DNA of 64,000 nucleotides. Source: Paenibacillus oleatilyticus. Its GTDB lineage: Bacteria; Bacillota; Bacilli; Paenibacillales; NBRC-103111. Positions within the stretch are counted from its first letter, which is position 1, and each line of letters opens with the position of its first letter. Below are positions 54,277 to 63,950 of this stretch, piece after piece. A program made the translations under genes and the position numbers. The stretch lies in the NCBI RefSeq assembly GCF_018998565.1, contig NZ_JAHNZO010000001.1:635774-699773 (forward strand), given 5' to 3'. The notes under the pieces are model-generated. The model did not search any database. It was not told the origin of the DNA and saw only the letters and a list, made by a program, of their open reading frames with translations.

Positions 54277-56847
54277 ATGTATACGATGTTCCATCGAAGA
54301 GATTTGGCACTGCCGCCTGCGATCGGGCGTTTGACCGAGCTTGCTTTCAACCTGTGGTTCAGCTGGAACGACGGGGCCAAAGAGCTGTTCGCGGCGATCG
54401 AGCCGAAGCTGTGGGACCAGTTTCGGCACAATCCCGTACGTTTATTGACGGAAACGGATGCGGCCGTGCTGAAGGAACGGTCGGAGGACGAAGCCTTCCT
54501 CCAGCGATACCGTGACGTCATGGCCGAGTGGGACGCATACCGGGAGGCGGAAACGTGGTTTCAGAAGGAATACCCGCAGCATACCCGCCAGGCAATCGCT
54601 TACTTCTCGGCGGAATTCGGCTTTCATGAATCGCTTCCGATTTATTCGGGAGGGCTTGGCGTTCTGGCCGGGGACCACTGCAAATCGGCCAGCGACTTGG
54701 GTGTACCGCTGGTCGGTATAGGATTGCTTTACAAGAAAGGCTACTTCGATCAAAAGCTGGATACGGAGGGAGGGCAGCTGGCCGAAAATATCGCCTACGA
54801 CTTCAACAAGCTGCCGATCGTCCCCGCCTACGTTCCCGTGCTGGAAGGCCAAGCGCCGGCCGAAGGTCAAGGGAACGGCGCGCCTCCGCTGCGCGAGTTG
54901 ACCGTTGACGTGCCGCTGGCCGAACGGACCGTCCGCTTGAAGGTATGGCAGGTGCAGGTCGGCCGTGTGCCGGTCTATTTGCTCGATGCCGATCTGGAGG
55001 AAAACAGCCCCTGGGACCGCGAGCTGACAGCTCAGCTGTACGGCGGGAACCAGGATATCCGGATTGCGCAGGAGGCGCTGCTCGGCGTCGGCGGCGTCAA
55101 AGCGCTGCGGGCGTTGGGGATTCCGACCGGCACGTTTCATATCAACGAAGGGCATGCGGCGTTTCTATCGTTTGAGCGAATCCGCGAGCAGCTTGACAAA
55201 GGCCTGCCGTTTCACGTCGCGCTGGAGGTCATCCGCGCGAGCACCGTATTTACGACCCATACGCCGGTACCGGCCGGACACGATGCGTTTCCGCTCCCGA
55301 TGTTCGAATATTATTTCAGCCGCCTGTTCACCGATTATCCGTCCGCCCGGCGGGAATGGACCCTGCTTGGGCTCGACGAACCGAAGCAGCTGTTCAACAT
55401 GACCCACCTTGCCTTGAACACCTCCGCGCTGCGCAACGGGGTCAGCAAGCTGCACGGTCACGTGTCGCGCGAGATGTTCCGGGCCTTCCACGGCGGCATC
55501 GACGTCCCGGAGGTGCCGATCGGGCACGTGACCAACGGCGTCCACCTGAACACATGGCTCGCCCCCGAGCTCAAGGAGCTGTTCGGCCGCTTTTTGCCGG
55601 GGACATGGCTGCGCCATCAAGCCAATAAAGACTCGTGGAAAACGGTCGATCTGGTGCCAAGCGAATCGCTCTGGTCCGTTCATATGGAGCTGAAGCAGCG
55701 GATGATCCGGCTCGCCCGCGCCAACCTGCGCGAGCAGCGGCGCCGCAACAGCCTGCCGGCGGACCGGATCGAGGAGGTCCGGAACTACTTATCACCCGAC
55801 GCGCTGACCATCGGCTTCGCCCGGCGGTTCGCGACGTACAAGCGGGCCAATCTGATTTTCAACGATTTGGACCGGCTGGACCGTTTGGTGAACGATCCGA
55901 ACCGTCCGGTGCAGTTCGTCTTCGCCGGCAAGGCACACCCGGCCGACCATCCCGGGCAGGAGATGATCCGCGAGATCTACAGAGTGTCCGAGACAGACCG
56001 GTTCCGCGGCAAGATCGTGCTGCTTGAAAATTACGACATGAACATGGCGCGCCACCTGGTGCAGGGGGTGGACGTGTGGCTCAATAACCCGCGGCGGCCG
56101 TACGAGGCGAGCGGCACCAGCGGCCAAAAAGCCGCGATGAACGGCGTCATCAACTTCAGCGTGCTGGACGGCTGGTGGGAGGAAGGCTACGACGGCGCCA
56201 ACGGCTGGAGCATCGAATCGAGCGACGGGGCGGATGCCGGTACGCAGGAGCGCGAGAACACCGAAGCGATCTACCGGCTGCTCGAAACGGAGATCGTGCC
56301 GCTCTATTACAATCAACGCCCAATCCCGGCCCAATGGATCGCCCGGATGAAGCGCTCGATCCGCACGCTCGCGCCGGTGTACAATTCGGACCGGATGGTC
56401 ATGGAGTACGTGAACGAATTTTACGTCCCCGCCTTGAAGCGGACGCAGCATTTTGTAGCCAACCGCTATGACGAAGCGACCAAAGTCGCCGATTACAAAA
56501 GGTTTATCCGCAAAAACTGGCATTACGTCCGCGTCGCCGAGCTGAACGATCCGCAAGCCCACCCCAACGCGACCACCCCGAAGGAGGTTACGGCTACGGT
56601 GAAATTCGGACCGGTATGGTATAAGGATACGGCGGTCGAGATCGTCTATTACGAGGAAAAAGCGGACCGCTGGGACCCGGTGATCGTAACGATGGAGCCC
56701 GTACGCGAGCTTGGAGACAATACCGTGCTGTACCGGGCCACGATTCCCCCTCATCTTCAGCACGGCCCCCATTACAGCGTGCGCGTGTATCCGGTAAGTG
56801 CGAACTTCGCCCGCCGCTTCGAGCTGCCGCTGGTGACGACCTTTTAA
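54277..56847 (+). CDS. glgP: Alpha-glucan (glycogen/maltodextrin) phosphorylase, GT35
   Basis: 856 residues. An N-terminal DUF3417 part (PAIGRLTELAFNLWFSWNDG) is followed by the GT35 core: AYFSAEFGFHESLPIYSGGL, HINEGHAAFLSFERI, TTHTPVPAGHDAF and the PLP-lysine segment EASGTSGQKAAMNGVINFSV. It releases glucose-1-phosphate from alpha-1,4-glucans. This is the short Thermotoga/actinobacterial type, not the 800-residue B. subtilis GlgP. No other glg gene is nearby. Ribosome site GAGGTGA. Confidence 0.93.
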   Translation: MYTMFHRRDLALPPAIGRLTELAFNLWFSWNDGAKELFAAIEPKLWDQFRHNPVRLLTETDAAVLKERSEDEAFLQRYRDVMAEWDAYREAETWFQKEYPQHTRQAIAYFSAEFGFHESLPIYSGGLGVLAGDHCKSASDLGVPLVGIGLLYKKGYFDQKLDTEGGQLAENIAYDFNKLPIVPAYVPVLEGQAPAEGQGNGAPPLRELTVDVPLAERTVRLKVWQVQVGRVPVYLLDADLEENSPWDRELTAQLYGGNQDIRIAQEALLGVGGVKALRALGIPTGTFHINEGHAAFLSFERIREQLDKGLPFHVALEVIRASTVFTTHTPVPAGHDAFPLPMFEYYFSRLFTDYPSARREWTLLGLDEPKQLFNMTHLALNTSALRNGVSKLHGHVSREMFRAFHGGIDVPEVPIGHVTNGVHLNTWLAPELKELFGRFLPGTWLRHQANKDSWKTVDLVPSESLWSVHMELKQRMIRLARANLREQRRRNSLPADRIEEVRNYLSPDALTIGFARRFATYKRANLIFNDLDRLDRLVNDPNRPVQFVFAGKAHPADHPGQEMIREIYRVSETDRFRGKIVLLENYDMNMARHLVQGVDVWLNNPRRPYEASGTSGQKAAMNGVINFSVLDGWWEEGYDGANGWSIESSDGADAGTQERENTEAIYRLLETEIVPLYYNQRPIPAQWIARMKRSIRTLAPVYNSDRMVMEYVNEFYVPALKRTQHFVANRYDEATKVADYKRFIRKNWHYVRVAELNDPQAHPNATTPKEVTATVKFGPVWYKDTAVEIVYYEEKADRWDPVIVTMEPVRELGDNTVLYRATIPPHLQHGPHYSVRVYPVSANFARRFELPLVTTF

Positions 56848-56859
56848 CGGAACGCCGGG

Positions 56860-57468
56860 TCACGTCTCGATCCAGCCTTTGTTTTGGGCGATCGTCACCG
56901 CATCGATCCGGTTTTTGGCTTCGAGCTTCTGCATGATTTCGGAAATATAGTTGCGCACCGTGCCCGGAGATAAAAACAAGGCGCCGGAAATTTCGCCCAC
57001 CGTCGATCCTTTGGCCAAGTGCCGCAAAATAGCCTGCTCCCGCTCCGTGAGCGGGTTTTCTTGTTCCCACATCGAGTAGGCGAGCTCGGGACTGATGACC
57101 CGGCCGCCCGCATGAATGGTGCGCAGCGCGCCGGCCAGCTCGGATACGGGGGCGTCCTTCAGCAGATACCCCTGTACCCCCGCCCGGATCGCGCGTTGAA
57201 AATAGCCGGTCCGGGCAAAAGTCGTCACGATGACGACTCGGCACCGGCTTCCCTCCGCTTTCAAGCGCTCGGCCACGTCGAGTCCGCTGAGCACCGGCAT
57301 TTCAATGTCCATGACGCAAAGATCGGGGGCCAGGCTCAGGATAAGCCGCAGCGCCTCTTCCCCGTCCCCGGCTTGACCGACAACCTCAATATCTTCTTCC
57401 ATCGAGAGCAGCGTGCTCATCGCACCCCGCAGCATGCCCTGGTCTTCCGCAATGACGATTTTCATCAT
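56860..57468 (-). CDS. yvfU: NarL-family response regulator (YvfU-like)
   Basis: 202 residues. The receiver has acidic EDQ, the phosphorylated Asp in DLCVMDIEMP, and Thr/Lys in VTTF and LLKDAPV. The LuxR-type HTH is LTEREQAILRHLAKGSTVGE then GTVRNYISEIMQKLEAKNRI. It overlaps the kinase gene by four bases. As in B. subtilis yvfRSTU, it likely controls the ABC genes upstream. Confidence 0.92.
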   Translation of the reverse strand: MMKIVIAEDQGMLRGAMSTLLSMEEDIEVVGQAGDGEEALRLILSLAPDLCVMDIEMPVLSGLDVAERLKAEGSRCRVVIVTTFARTGYFQRAIRAGVQGYLLKDAPVSELAGALRTIHAGGRVISPELAYSMWEQENPLTEREQAILRHLAKGSTVGEISGALFLSPGTVRNYISEIMQKLEAKNRIDAVTIAQNKGWIET

Positions 57469-58607
57469 TTTTCCTCCGTTTGCTGCCGTTTAACAACGTT
57501 CGGAACGGTAATGGTCAACGTCGTTCCCGTCTCCTCCCGCTTGGAGAACTCCAGCGTCCCTTCAATGAGCGACAGCCTCTCCTTCATCCCCAGCAGGCCG
57601 CTTCCCGCCTGTCCGAGCTTACTTCCAGCGCCGTCAATCCCGACGCCGTCGTCATGCACCTTAAGCACATAGGAGCCGGATTTCTCCATCAGCTCCACCT
57701 TGCAATGCTTCGCCCTGCTATGCTTGACCACATTGGTCACGGCTTCCCGAAAGCACATGCTTAGGATGTTCATGACGACGGGGGTGGTCCGAATCCGCTC
57801 CGCATCCCCCGCCGTCTCAAAGCCGATCCCGGCCGAGCTCAAAATTTGCCCGGCCTGCCGAAGCTCGTCTACGAGATGCACCGCCCGCATATCGGAGATG
57901 AGCTCCCGGACCTGCTTCAGCACAGTTCTCGACGTCGTCTGGATATCCTTTGCTTCCTGCACCGCCCTTTCGGGATCGTGCGGGATGAGGCGCTCAACCA
58001 GTTCGCCCTTCAGTGTAATCAGAGACAGCGTATGACCGAGTGTATCGTGCAGGTCTCTCGCGATCCGCTGGCGCTCCTCGTTTTTGATCAGCCGCTCAAT
58101 CTCGTCGTTCGCAGAACGCAATTGCTTGCGCAGCTGTTCCGCTTTCCGGTGGGAGTTCATGGCGAAGGGCAGAATGGCAAGAATGATCAGGCTGGGAATA
58201 AAGTCGAGATGCACCGCTTCGCCCGCTTTTTGATAAAACAAATACATCGTCAAGACGAAGGCCGCCACCATGTACGCGACGGTAAACGCCACTTTGCGGA
58301 CGGTAGGAAGCATGCCGATCGCCATGATGCAGTAGAAGCCGAAATATAAAAAAGAGGGGTTATACACGTACCCCAAAATCGCGACGGAGGTAATCTGAAT
58401 CAGCGCATAAACGAGCCGCCCCTCCGTGTTCCAAAGCGCCTGCCGGAAGGCAAGCGCCAGGATGGCTACAGCCGCGTAGCCGATCCACGCTTTCTGGAAA
58501 GGCAGCTGCAGCAAGTAATATAGAGGGATCGTCATATTGATGACCCAAATGAATCCGAAATGCTTCATATTCTCCGGAAATAACCGGAATGGCAAACGCA
58601 GCTTCAT
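57465..58607 (-). CDS. yvfT: DesK-type sensor histidine kinase (YvfT-like)
   Basis: 380 residues. Five to six N-terminal helices act as the sensor; a coiled coil leads to the HisKA_3 box ERQRIARDLHDTLGHTLSLI (His in RDLHD). The HATPase has REAVTNVVKHSRA, DDGVGID and GSGLLGMKERL. The ATG directly follows the permease stop. Membrane-state or antimicrobial sensing is common in this group. Confidence 0.92.
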   Translation of the reverse strand: MKLRLPFRLFPENMKHFGFIWVINMTIPLYYLLQLPFQKAWIGYAAVAILALAFRQALWNTEGRLVYALIQITSVAILGYVYNPSFLYFGFYCIMAIGMLPTVRKVAFTVAYMVAAFVLTMYLFYQKAGEAVHLDFIPSLIILAILPFAMNSHRKAEQLRKQLRSANDEIERLIKNEERQRIARDLHDTLGHTLSLITLKGELVERLIPHDPERAVQEAKDIQTTSRTVLKQVRELISDMRAVHLVDELRQAGQILSSAGIGFETAGDAERIRTTPVVMNILSMCFREAVTNVVKHSRAKHCKVELMEKSGSYVLKVHDDGVGIDGAGSKLGQAGSGLLGMKERLSLIEGTLEFSKREETGTTLTITVPNVVKRQQTEEK

Positions 58608-59348
58608 TTACACCGCTTCCTGTTTTTTGGCGAGATAAGAAGATAGTAACACAAAAACGATCAAATACGCAGCCAAAACGGTCAAACTGGTCCATTCGGG
58701 CAGATGGCCGGCAATGAGCGACCAGGTCCCGTTTCCGAAATTGTAAGACGGCGTCCAAACGGCGATCGCCTTCATCAGCGGCGGCATCGCATCGACGGGC
58801 ATCCAAAGGCCGCCGATCAGCGACAGTCCGATTTGCAGCAGACTGGCGATCACTTGGGCGAATTCCGCCTTTTTGACCATGCCGACGAGCGTGCCGAGCG
58901 CAAGGAACGTGAGCGAACCGATCAGCAGCCATAAGCCGCAGCCGACCCATTGAGCTGCGCTGAGCTGAACCCCTTTGATCAAGCCGCCCGCCAAAAACAT
59001 CACGGCGATAATCGCCGCATTCACAACCGACATAGAGACGATTTTGGCGCCGACGTACGCACCGGAAGGCAGCGGCGTCACATGCAGACAGCGCACCCAG
59101 CCTTGCGCCCGCTCCTGGGACATGCGGACTCCTAACGTATTAATGCTGATGGACAGCAAGCCGAAGGCCGTCATCGACATGAGATAATACGTCTTCCAGG
59201 CGGTTCCGCCCGCACCGGAGTCACCCCCGGCGGAGTTCGTAAAAATAAGATAAAACAGCATCGGAACGCCGATGGAAAATATAACGACCTTTTTGTTGCG
59301 AAGCGAGCGCAGAAGCTCTGCCTTGCATTGGGCGATAAACATGTTCAT
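58608..59348 (-). CDS. yvfS: ABC-2-type permease (YvfS-like)
   Basis: 246 residues, six helices, starting MNMFIAQCKAELLRSLRNKK. LGVRMSQERAQGWVRCLHVT and the IGGLWMPVDAMP signature are characteristic of ABC-2 permeases. Its TAA stop abuts the kinase ATG. It pairs with the ATPase encoded 29 bases upstream. Confidence 0.9.
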   Translation of the reverse strand: MNMFIAQCKAELLRSLRNKKVVIFSIGVPMLFYLIFTNSAGGDSGAGGTAWKTYYLMSMTAFGLLSISINTLGVRMSQERAQGWVRCLHVTPLPSGAYVGAKIVSMSVVNAAIIAVMFLAGGLIKGVQLSAAQWVGCGLWLLIGSLTFLALGTLVGMVKKAEFAQVIASLLQIGLSLIGGLWMPVDAMPPLMKAIAVWTPSYNFGNGTWSLIAGHLPEWTSLTVLAAYLIVFVLLSSYLAKKQEAV

Positions 59349-59377
59349 TTTCGTATCCTCCTGTGCTTCCGAGTGCT

Positions 59378-60283
59378 TTAGACCGTTGCTTCCGATTCCT
59401 GCAAGCCGACCAGCGATTGAAAAGCGTCTTCCAGCCCGCCCTTGTGCGTTTCGATATCCTGAATGTCGAGATCGCTGCGAATCAGCGCATATAACATGCC
59501 ATCCGTATCATTGCCGTACAGCTTCACGCGGCGGCCCGTCCACTGCACGTCGGTGACGCCGGGCAGGTCCAGCAGCCGGTTGGTCATCACATTCGATCCG
59601 GCGGTGAACGACACGTGCCGGTTGCCGGCGCTTTCCTTAATTTCGGCCAATGTTCCGTCGGCAACGATTCTGCCCTGGTTGACCACGACGACCCGGTCGG
59701 CGATGCTGTCGGCTTCCTCCAAATAGTGGGTCGTCAAAATAATCGTCCGCCCACTGCCGGCAAAGGAGCGGATCGTCCGCCAAAACAACTGCCGCGACGT
59801 CACATCCATCCCCACCGTCGGTTCGTCCAGGAAGATCAATTCCGGATCGCCGGCCATCGCCAGTGCGAAGCCCAGACGCCGCTTCTGTCCCCCGGACAGC
59901 GAAGTGGCGTACTTGCCCCGGTCGTCTTCGAGCCCGGAAATTCGCAGCAGCTCTCCGGTCGATAACGGGTTTGTATAATAGCTGCGGAACAGATTGATCG
60001 TCTCCTCCACCTTCAGACTGTCGATCACGCTTACCTCCTGCAGCATCGCGCCGATCCGGTTGCGGACGGCCCGATCCCGCGGACTGCCGCCCATCAACCG
60101 TACGGTGCCTGCCGTGGGGGCGGTCAGCCCCAATATCATGTTGACGGTCGTCGATTTACCTGCGCCGTTGGGCCCAAGCAGTGCGACGATGCTGCCCTGC
60201 TCGATATGCAGCGTCATGTCGTCCACGGCTTTTTTCTCGCGGTATTGCTTGGTTACATGTTCGAGTTCGATCGCGTACTTCAT
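59378..60283 (-). CDS. yvfR: ABC transporter ATPase (YvfR-like)
   Basis: 301 residues. Walker A LLGPNGAGKSTT, signature SLSGGQKRRLGFA, Walker B LIFLDEPTVGMD, H-loop TTHYLEEAD, then the C-terminal accessory domain of drug-export ATPases. AAAGGTGATG precedes the ATG. First gene of the yvfRSTU-like operon; the exported compound is unknown. Confidence 0.93.
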   Translation of the reverse strand: MKYAIELEHVTKQYREKKAVDDMTLHIEQGSIVALLGPNGAGKSTTVNMILGLTAPTAGTVRLMGGSPRDRAVRNRIGAMLQEVSVIDSLKVEETINLFRSYYTNPLSTGELLRISGLEDDRGKYATSLSGGQKRRLGFALAMAGDPELIFLDEPTVGMDVTSRQLFWRTIRSFAGSGRTIILTTHYLEEADSIADRVVVVNQGRIVADGTLAEIKESAGNRHVSFTAGSNVMTNRLLDLPGVTDVQWTGRRVKLYGNDTDGMLYALIRSDLDIQDIETHKGGLEDAFQSLVGLQESEATV

Positions 60284-60410
60284 GATTTCATCACCTTTGC
60301 TGTTCGGGTTAACTTCCTTGGTTAAATCATATAATTCCGCGGCCTGAGGCTGTAGTTATTCGTATCATCTCTTTCGGGTGATAAATATCATCTCGTGCTC
60401 GGAACGGCAC

Positions 60411-60521
60411 AAAACAATAGAGCCTGCTCTCCGACCGAAAGCGTCAGGAGGGCAGACTCGCGCGCGCAAAGCCGGGAAGACGCTGGAACGAACTCGAACT
60501 CCGCGCTTCCGGCATTGTGTT
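60411..60521 (+). promoter_or_regulatory. Structured three-way-junction leader upstream of the PilZ gene
   Basis: AAAACAAT (60411-60418) pairs with ATTGTGTT (60514-60521) and encloses two hairpins: CTGCTCTCC / GGAGGGCAG (60424-60432, 60447-60455) capped by a GAAA loop, and GCCGGGAAG / CTTCCGGC (60471-60479, 60506-60513). CGCAAAGCC at 60465-60473 equals the core joining strand of c-di-GMP-I riboswitches, but the other core strand (GGCAAACC) is not present and the first hairpin is too long. A regulatory RNA is possible; identity unproven. Confidence 0.4.
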
Positions 60522-60596
60522 ATTTTACATTATTGATTATTATGGATGTAAACGGTAATGAAAGTTTCAGAAAATCATACCGTGTGGTGATAACTG

Positions 60597-61280
60597 ATGA
60601 ACTGGTCCTTGGCCTTGGCAAACGAAACGGTTGTTTTCCCCAGAAGCTGCAGTCTCATCGTGGTAGGCGAAACCAAAGAGGGCTCGCCCTTTTGCTACGA
60701 GGACAGCTTTACGCTTCTCAAAGCTTCCGCGGAGCAACTGACGGTCACGCTCGATGCCGCGTCGATCCATCCGCTGGAGAAGCTGCATCATGTATGCTTT
60801 ATTGAATTTTCTTTCCGCGAGCAGGGCATTCTGTATTATGCTTTGGTTGATTTGCTGCATTTGGAAACGAAGCGCAATGTATGCACGTTAACCTTAACCG
60901 CGCCGCTGGAGCTGAAGCAGTCGCAGAAAAGGCGCTATCCGCGTATTGCCCTGCCTACCCGCACGCCGGTCACTTCCCGGATCGTCGGGGTACGGGAGCA
61001 AATATCGCATCAGAACGTGGCGTTTACGGGACAAATCCTGGATTTGTCCAGCGGAGGGATGGCGTTTATGACGTCAACCCGCGTGTTTTGCCCGCTCGAA
61101 TTGGAATTATCTTTTGTTCTTCCCGGCATTGCCCAGAAGATTACGGTCTATGGGGAAATCGTGCGCGTGGCCCATTTCAGCAGCGATGCTTACCGGGTAG
61201 CCGTGCAGTTCCATCGTGTTCCGGACAGCACTGCCGCGCTTATGGAGGAGTATTGCTCCGCTTCGGGAGCCGACAGCTGA
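60597..61280 (+). CDS. PilZ-domain c-di-GMP receptor protein
   Basis: 227 residues. An N-terminal YcgR-N-like beta domain (1-105) precedes a PilZ domain with both ligand motifs, RRYPR (RxxxR) near 112 and DLSSGG near 150. It binds c-di-GMP and probably modulates motility or envelope function. The ribosome site is weak (GGTGAT). It lies 31 bases upstream of nadK on the same strand. Confidence 0.85.
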   Translation: MNWSLALANETVVFPRSCSLIVVGETKEGSPFCYEDSFTLLKASAEQLTVTLDAASIHPLEKLHHVCFIEFSFREQGILYYALVDLLHLETKRNVCTLTLTAPLELKQSQKRRYPRIALPTRTPVTSRIVGVREQISHQNVAFTGQILDLSSGGMAFMTSTRVFCPLELELSFVLPGIAQKITVYGEIVRVAHFSSDAYRVAVQFHRVPDSTAALMEEYCSASGADS

Positions 61281-61311
61281 CGAAAGCGGATAGTTATAGG
61301 AGGATAACCGG

Positions 61312-62124
61312 TTGAAATACAATGTGATACACCGTGGCGATGACATCTCCATCCAATTGATGCACAGGTTTCACGAATTGATCCGTCAGTACGGGCTCAT
61401 TCACGAAGAAGCGTCCCCCGATATCGTACTGTCTATTGGCGGCGACGGGACGCTGCTTCATGCGTTTCATCAATATAAGGACCAGCTCGATCACATTGCA
61501 TTTACCGGGATTCACACCGGAAGACTCGGTTTTTTTGCCGACTGGAAGCCGGATGAAGTCGAGCTGCTTGCCCAGCTGATGGGCGAGAGCGCCAACCAAA
61601 ACGACCTGCGTGCCGTCAAATATCCTTTGGTCGAGATCCAGATCACGACTCGGCAAGGGATTGAAACGGAGCTTGCGCTGAACGAATTTACGCTGAAAGG
61701 CGTCGACGCCACGCTGGTTGCCCAGCTGCATATTAACGACGAGCTGCTCGAGACGTTCCGCGGCGACGGCATCTGCATCTCCACGCCGTCGGGAAGCACC
61801 GCCTACAACAAAAGCTTGGGCGGCGCCATCGTGCATCCGTCGCTCGATGCCATTCAGATTGCGGAGATCGCTTCGATCAACAATCGCGTATACCGTACGC
61901 TCGGTTCGCCGATCCTGCTGCCGAAGCATCATCACTGCGACATTTATCCGCGCGCGAACCAAAATATTTTGCTGTCGCTCGATCACTTGTACATGCAGCG
62001 CAACGATATCATCTCGATCCGCAGCCTGGTCGCCGCCGGCAAAAAGGTCAAGTTCGCCCGTTTCCGCCCGTTTCCGTTCTGGAGCCGCGTACGCGAGGCG
62101 TTCATCGGCTATGACATGGTCTGA
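61312..62124 (+). CDS. nadK: NAD kinase
   Basis: 270 residues from TTG with AGGAGG eight bases before it. Family motifs: LSIGGDGTLLHAFH with the catalytic Asp, GIHTGRLGFFADW, NEFTLKG and FRGDGICISTPSGSTAYNKS. It phosphorylates NAD to NADP. Single-copy core gene. Confidence 0.96.
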   Translation: MKYNVIHRGDDISIQLMHRFHELIRQYGLIHEEASPDIVLSIGGDGTLLHAFHQYKDQLDHIAFTGIHTGRLGFFADWKPDEVELLAQLMGESANQNDLRAVKYPLVEIQITTRQGIETELALNEFTLKGVDATLVAQLHINDELLETFRGDGICISTPSGSTAYNKSLGGAIVHPSLDAIQIAEIASINNRVYRTLGSPILLPKHHHCDIYPRANQNILLSLDHLYMQRNDIISIRSLVAAGKKVKFARFRPFPFWSRVREAFIGYDMV

Positions 62125-62146
62125 TCACGCTGCAATGGGCTGGTGT

Positions 62147-62210
62147 AAAAAGACCCGGTGTCCCGTCCTCCCCGCACTTTCGCAGGGAGACGGAGCATCG
62201 GGTCTTTATT
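62147..62210. terminator. Bidirectional terminator between nadK and yutD
   Basis: AAAGACCCGGTG (62149-62160) pairs with CATCGGGTCTTT (62196-62207); T-runs flank it on both strands. Confidence 0.85.
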
Positions 62211-62215
62211 TGTCG

Positions 62216-62899
62216 TTACGCCTCTACACGAGACGATTCCGGCTTGGGCTTCGGCGGATTTTGGGAGGGCTGTCCGCCTTTAGGCTTGGACGCGTGCCCC
62301 TGCCTGTTCTGGCCTTGACCTTGATGCCGCCCTCCTGATCTTCCCTCGCCCTGCCGCGCAGAACCGTGCTGCGATTTGGACTGGTTTTGGCCGCCGGAGT
62401 GCTGGCCTTGCCCGTGGCGGGAGCCATACGATTTGCCGGACGGATTGTACCGTTGATGCTGTGGCGTGCGGGGGGCCGCAGCAGCGGCCGTGTCCTCATG
62501 CCGGTGCACGGAAGCATCGGCCGTTACAGCGGGCTGTGCGCCTTGTTCCGTCCCTGCGTCTGCCTCGGCTGCCGGACTATCCTCGTAGAAGTCCCCGGGT
62601 GCCCCGGTCGGTTCCACTCCGCTCTTGTTCGGCACCTTCTCAATGATGAAATAGGCACAGCCAAAATTGCAGTACTCGTTCAAATAATCCTGAAGCGTGG
62701 AGATCATACTGTCCTTCGTCGCTTTCGGATGGTTGTCCTTAAAAAAACCGCGCAGCCGGAGCTGGCTGTAGCCCCAGTCGCCTACAATATAATCGTACCG
62801 CTCCAGCACCTCGCTGTACCGGTCGCGGAACGCCTCGAAACGCCAGCCGTTCTTATGGTCAACGACTACTTCGTACGTTTTGCCCGCAATATGAATCAC
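62216..62899 (-). CDS. yutD: YutD-like protein with long low-complexity tail
   Basis: 227 residues. The first 95 (IHIAGKTYEVVVDHKNGWRF to FGCAYFIIEKVPNK) are the DUF1027/YutD domain, which is about the whole length of B. subtilis YutD. The remaining 130 residues are disordered: acidic first, then Gly/Gln/Ser/His-rich and basic (GQGQHSGGQNQSKSQHG). It follows lipA as in B. subtilis. YutD has been linked to adaptor-type roles; the tail is unusual. Confidence 0.85.
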   Translation of the reverse strand: MIHIAGKTYEVVVDHKNGWRFEAFRDRYSEVLERYDYIVGDWGYSQLRLRGFFKDNHPKATKDSMISTLQDYLNEYCNFGCAYFIIEKVPNKSGVEPTGAPGDFYEDSPAAEADAGTEQGAQPAVTADASVHRHEDTAAAAAPRTPQHQRYNPSGKSYGSRHGQGQHSGGQNQSKSQHGSARQGEGRSGGRHQGQGQNRQGHASKPKGGQPSQNPPKPKPESSRVEA

Positions 62900-62917
62900 C
62901 GTGTCACCTCCCCAAGT

Positions 62918-63793
62918 TTACGACTGCTTCGCCGATTGGACCTGTTCATGCGCATGATACGAGCTGCGGACGAGCGGACCGGACTCCACATGGCTGAACC
63001 CGCGTTTCAAGCCCTCCTGCTTCAACTCTGCGAATTGCTCCGGCGTGTAGTACTTGGACACCGGCAAATGCTTGAGCGAAGGCTGCAAGTATTGGCCTAT
63101 CGTCATAATGGAGCAATCGACGGCGCGCAAATCGTCCATTGTCTGTAAAATTTCGTCCCACGTCTCTCCTACGCCGAGCATGATGCTCGATTTTGTCGGA
63201 ATCGAAGGGGCAATCCGCTTGGAGCGCTCAAGCAGCTCCAGCGAACGACGGTATTTGGCCTTGGCCCGCACCTTATCGGACAGCCGCTCCACCGTTTCCA
63301 CATTGTGGTTCAAAATATCGGGCTTCGCTTCCAGCACGGTGCGAAGCGCCTCCTCGTCCCCTTGAAAATCGGGAATGAGCACTTCGACCCCGGCCAGCGG
63401 CAAACGCCCCCGAATCGCCCGGATCGTCGCGGCGAACACCGAAGCCCCGCCGTCCTTCAGGTCGTCCCGCGCGACGGAAGTCACGACGACATGGCGCAGG
63501 CCCATCTGCTCCGACGCCTCCGCGACGCGCTCCGGCTCCTGCAGATCCAGCTCCGTCGGCATCCCGGTATTGACGGCGCAGAATCGACATGCCCGTGTGC
63601 AGATGTCGCCCAGAATCATAAAGGTGGCGGTCCGGGCCGCCCAGCACTCATGGATGTTCGGGCATTTCGCTTCCTCGCATACGGTGTGCAGCGTTTTGCC
63701 GCGCATCATGTTTTTCAGCTCTTTGTAGTTGTCTCCCGTCGTCAGCTTGATTTTCAGCCACTCGGGCTTGCGTTCTATTTGATGAGTCGCCAT
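62918..63793 (-). CDS. lipA: Lipoyl synthase
   Basis: 291 residues from [12 protein letters not shown] (CAGGAG upstream). Radical-SAM cluster CTRACRFC, auxiliary cluster [12 protein letters not shown], plus the C-terminal Arg-Ser-Ser-Tyr that ligates the second cluster. It inserts two sulfurs into octanoyl groups. ATG 63817 also in frame but without a site. Next to yutD as in B. subtilis. Confidence 0.97.
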   Translation of the reverse strand: MATHQIERKPEWLKIKLTTGDNYKELKNMMRGKTLHTVCEEAKCPNIHECWAARTATFMILGDICTRACRFCAVNTGMPTELDLQEPERVAEASEQMGLRHVVVTSVARDDLKDGGASVFAATIRAIRGRLPLAGVEVLIPDFQGDEEALRTVLEAKPDILNHNVETVERLSDKVRAKAKYRRSLELLERSKRIAPSIPTKSSIMLGVGETWDEILQTMDDLRAVDCSIMTIGQYLQPSLKHLPVSKYYTPEQFAELKQEGLKRGFSHVESGPLVRSSYHAHEQVQSAKQS

Positions 63794-63950
63794 GGATGCA
63801 CTCCTGTTCCGCAGCAAGCTTTTCTTGCGCTTGGATTTGAAGCTATTATATCACGAATAGGCTAACAATCCACTTTCGAAATTACTTTGGGAGTTGAAAT
63901 ATGGTACACTGAAGTAAGGTTTTTGGGAGCGGGAGGTTCGAGCATTCACG

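Noticed and set aside
55792..56772. 326-residue minus-strand frame
   Set aside because: Complement of the phosphorylase gene.
60411..60521. Canonical c-di-GMP-I riboswitch
   Set aside because: One core strand is missing and the tetraloop arm is too long; kept only as an unproven structured leader.
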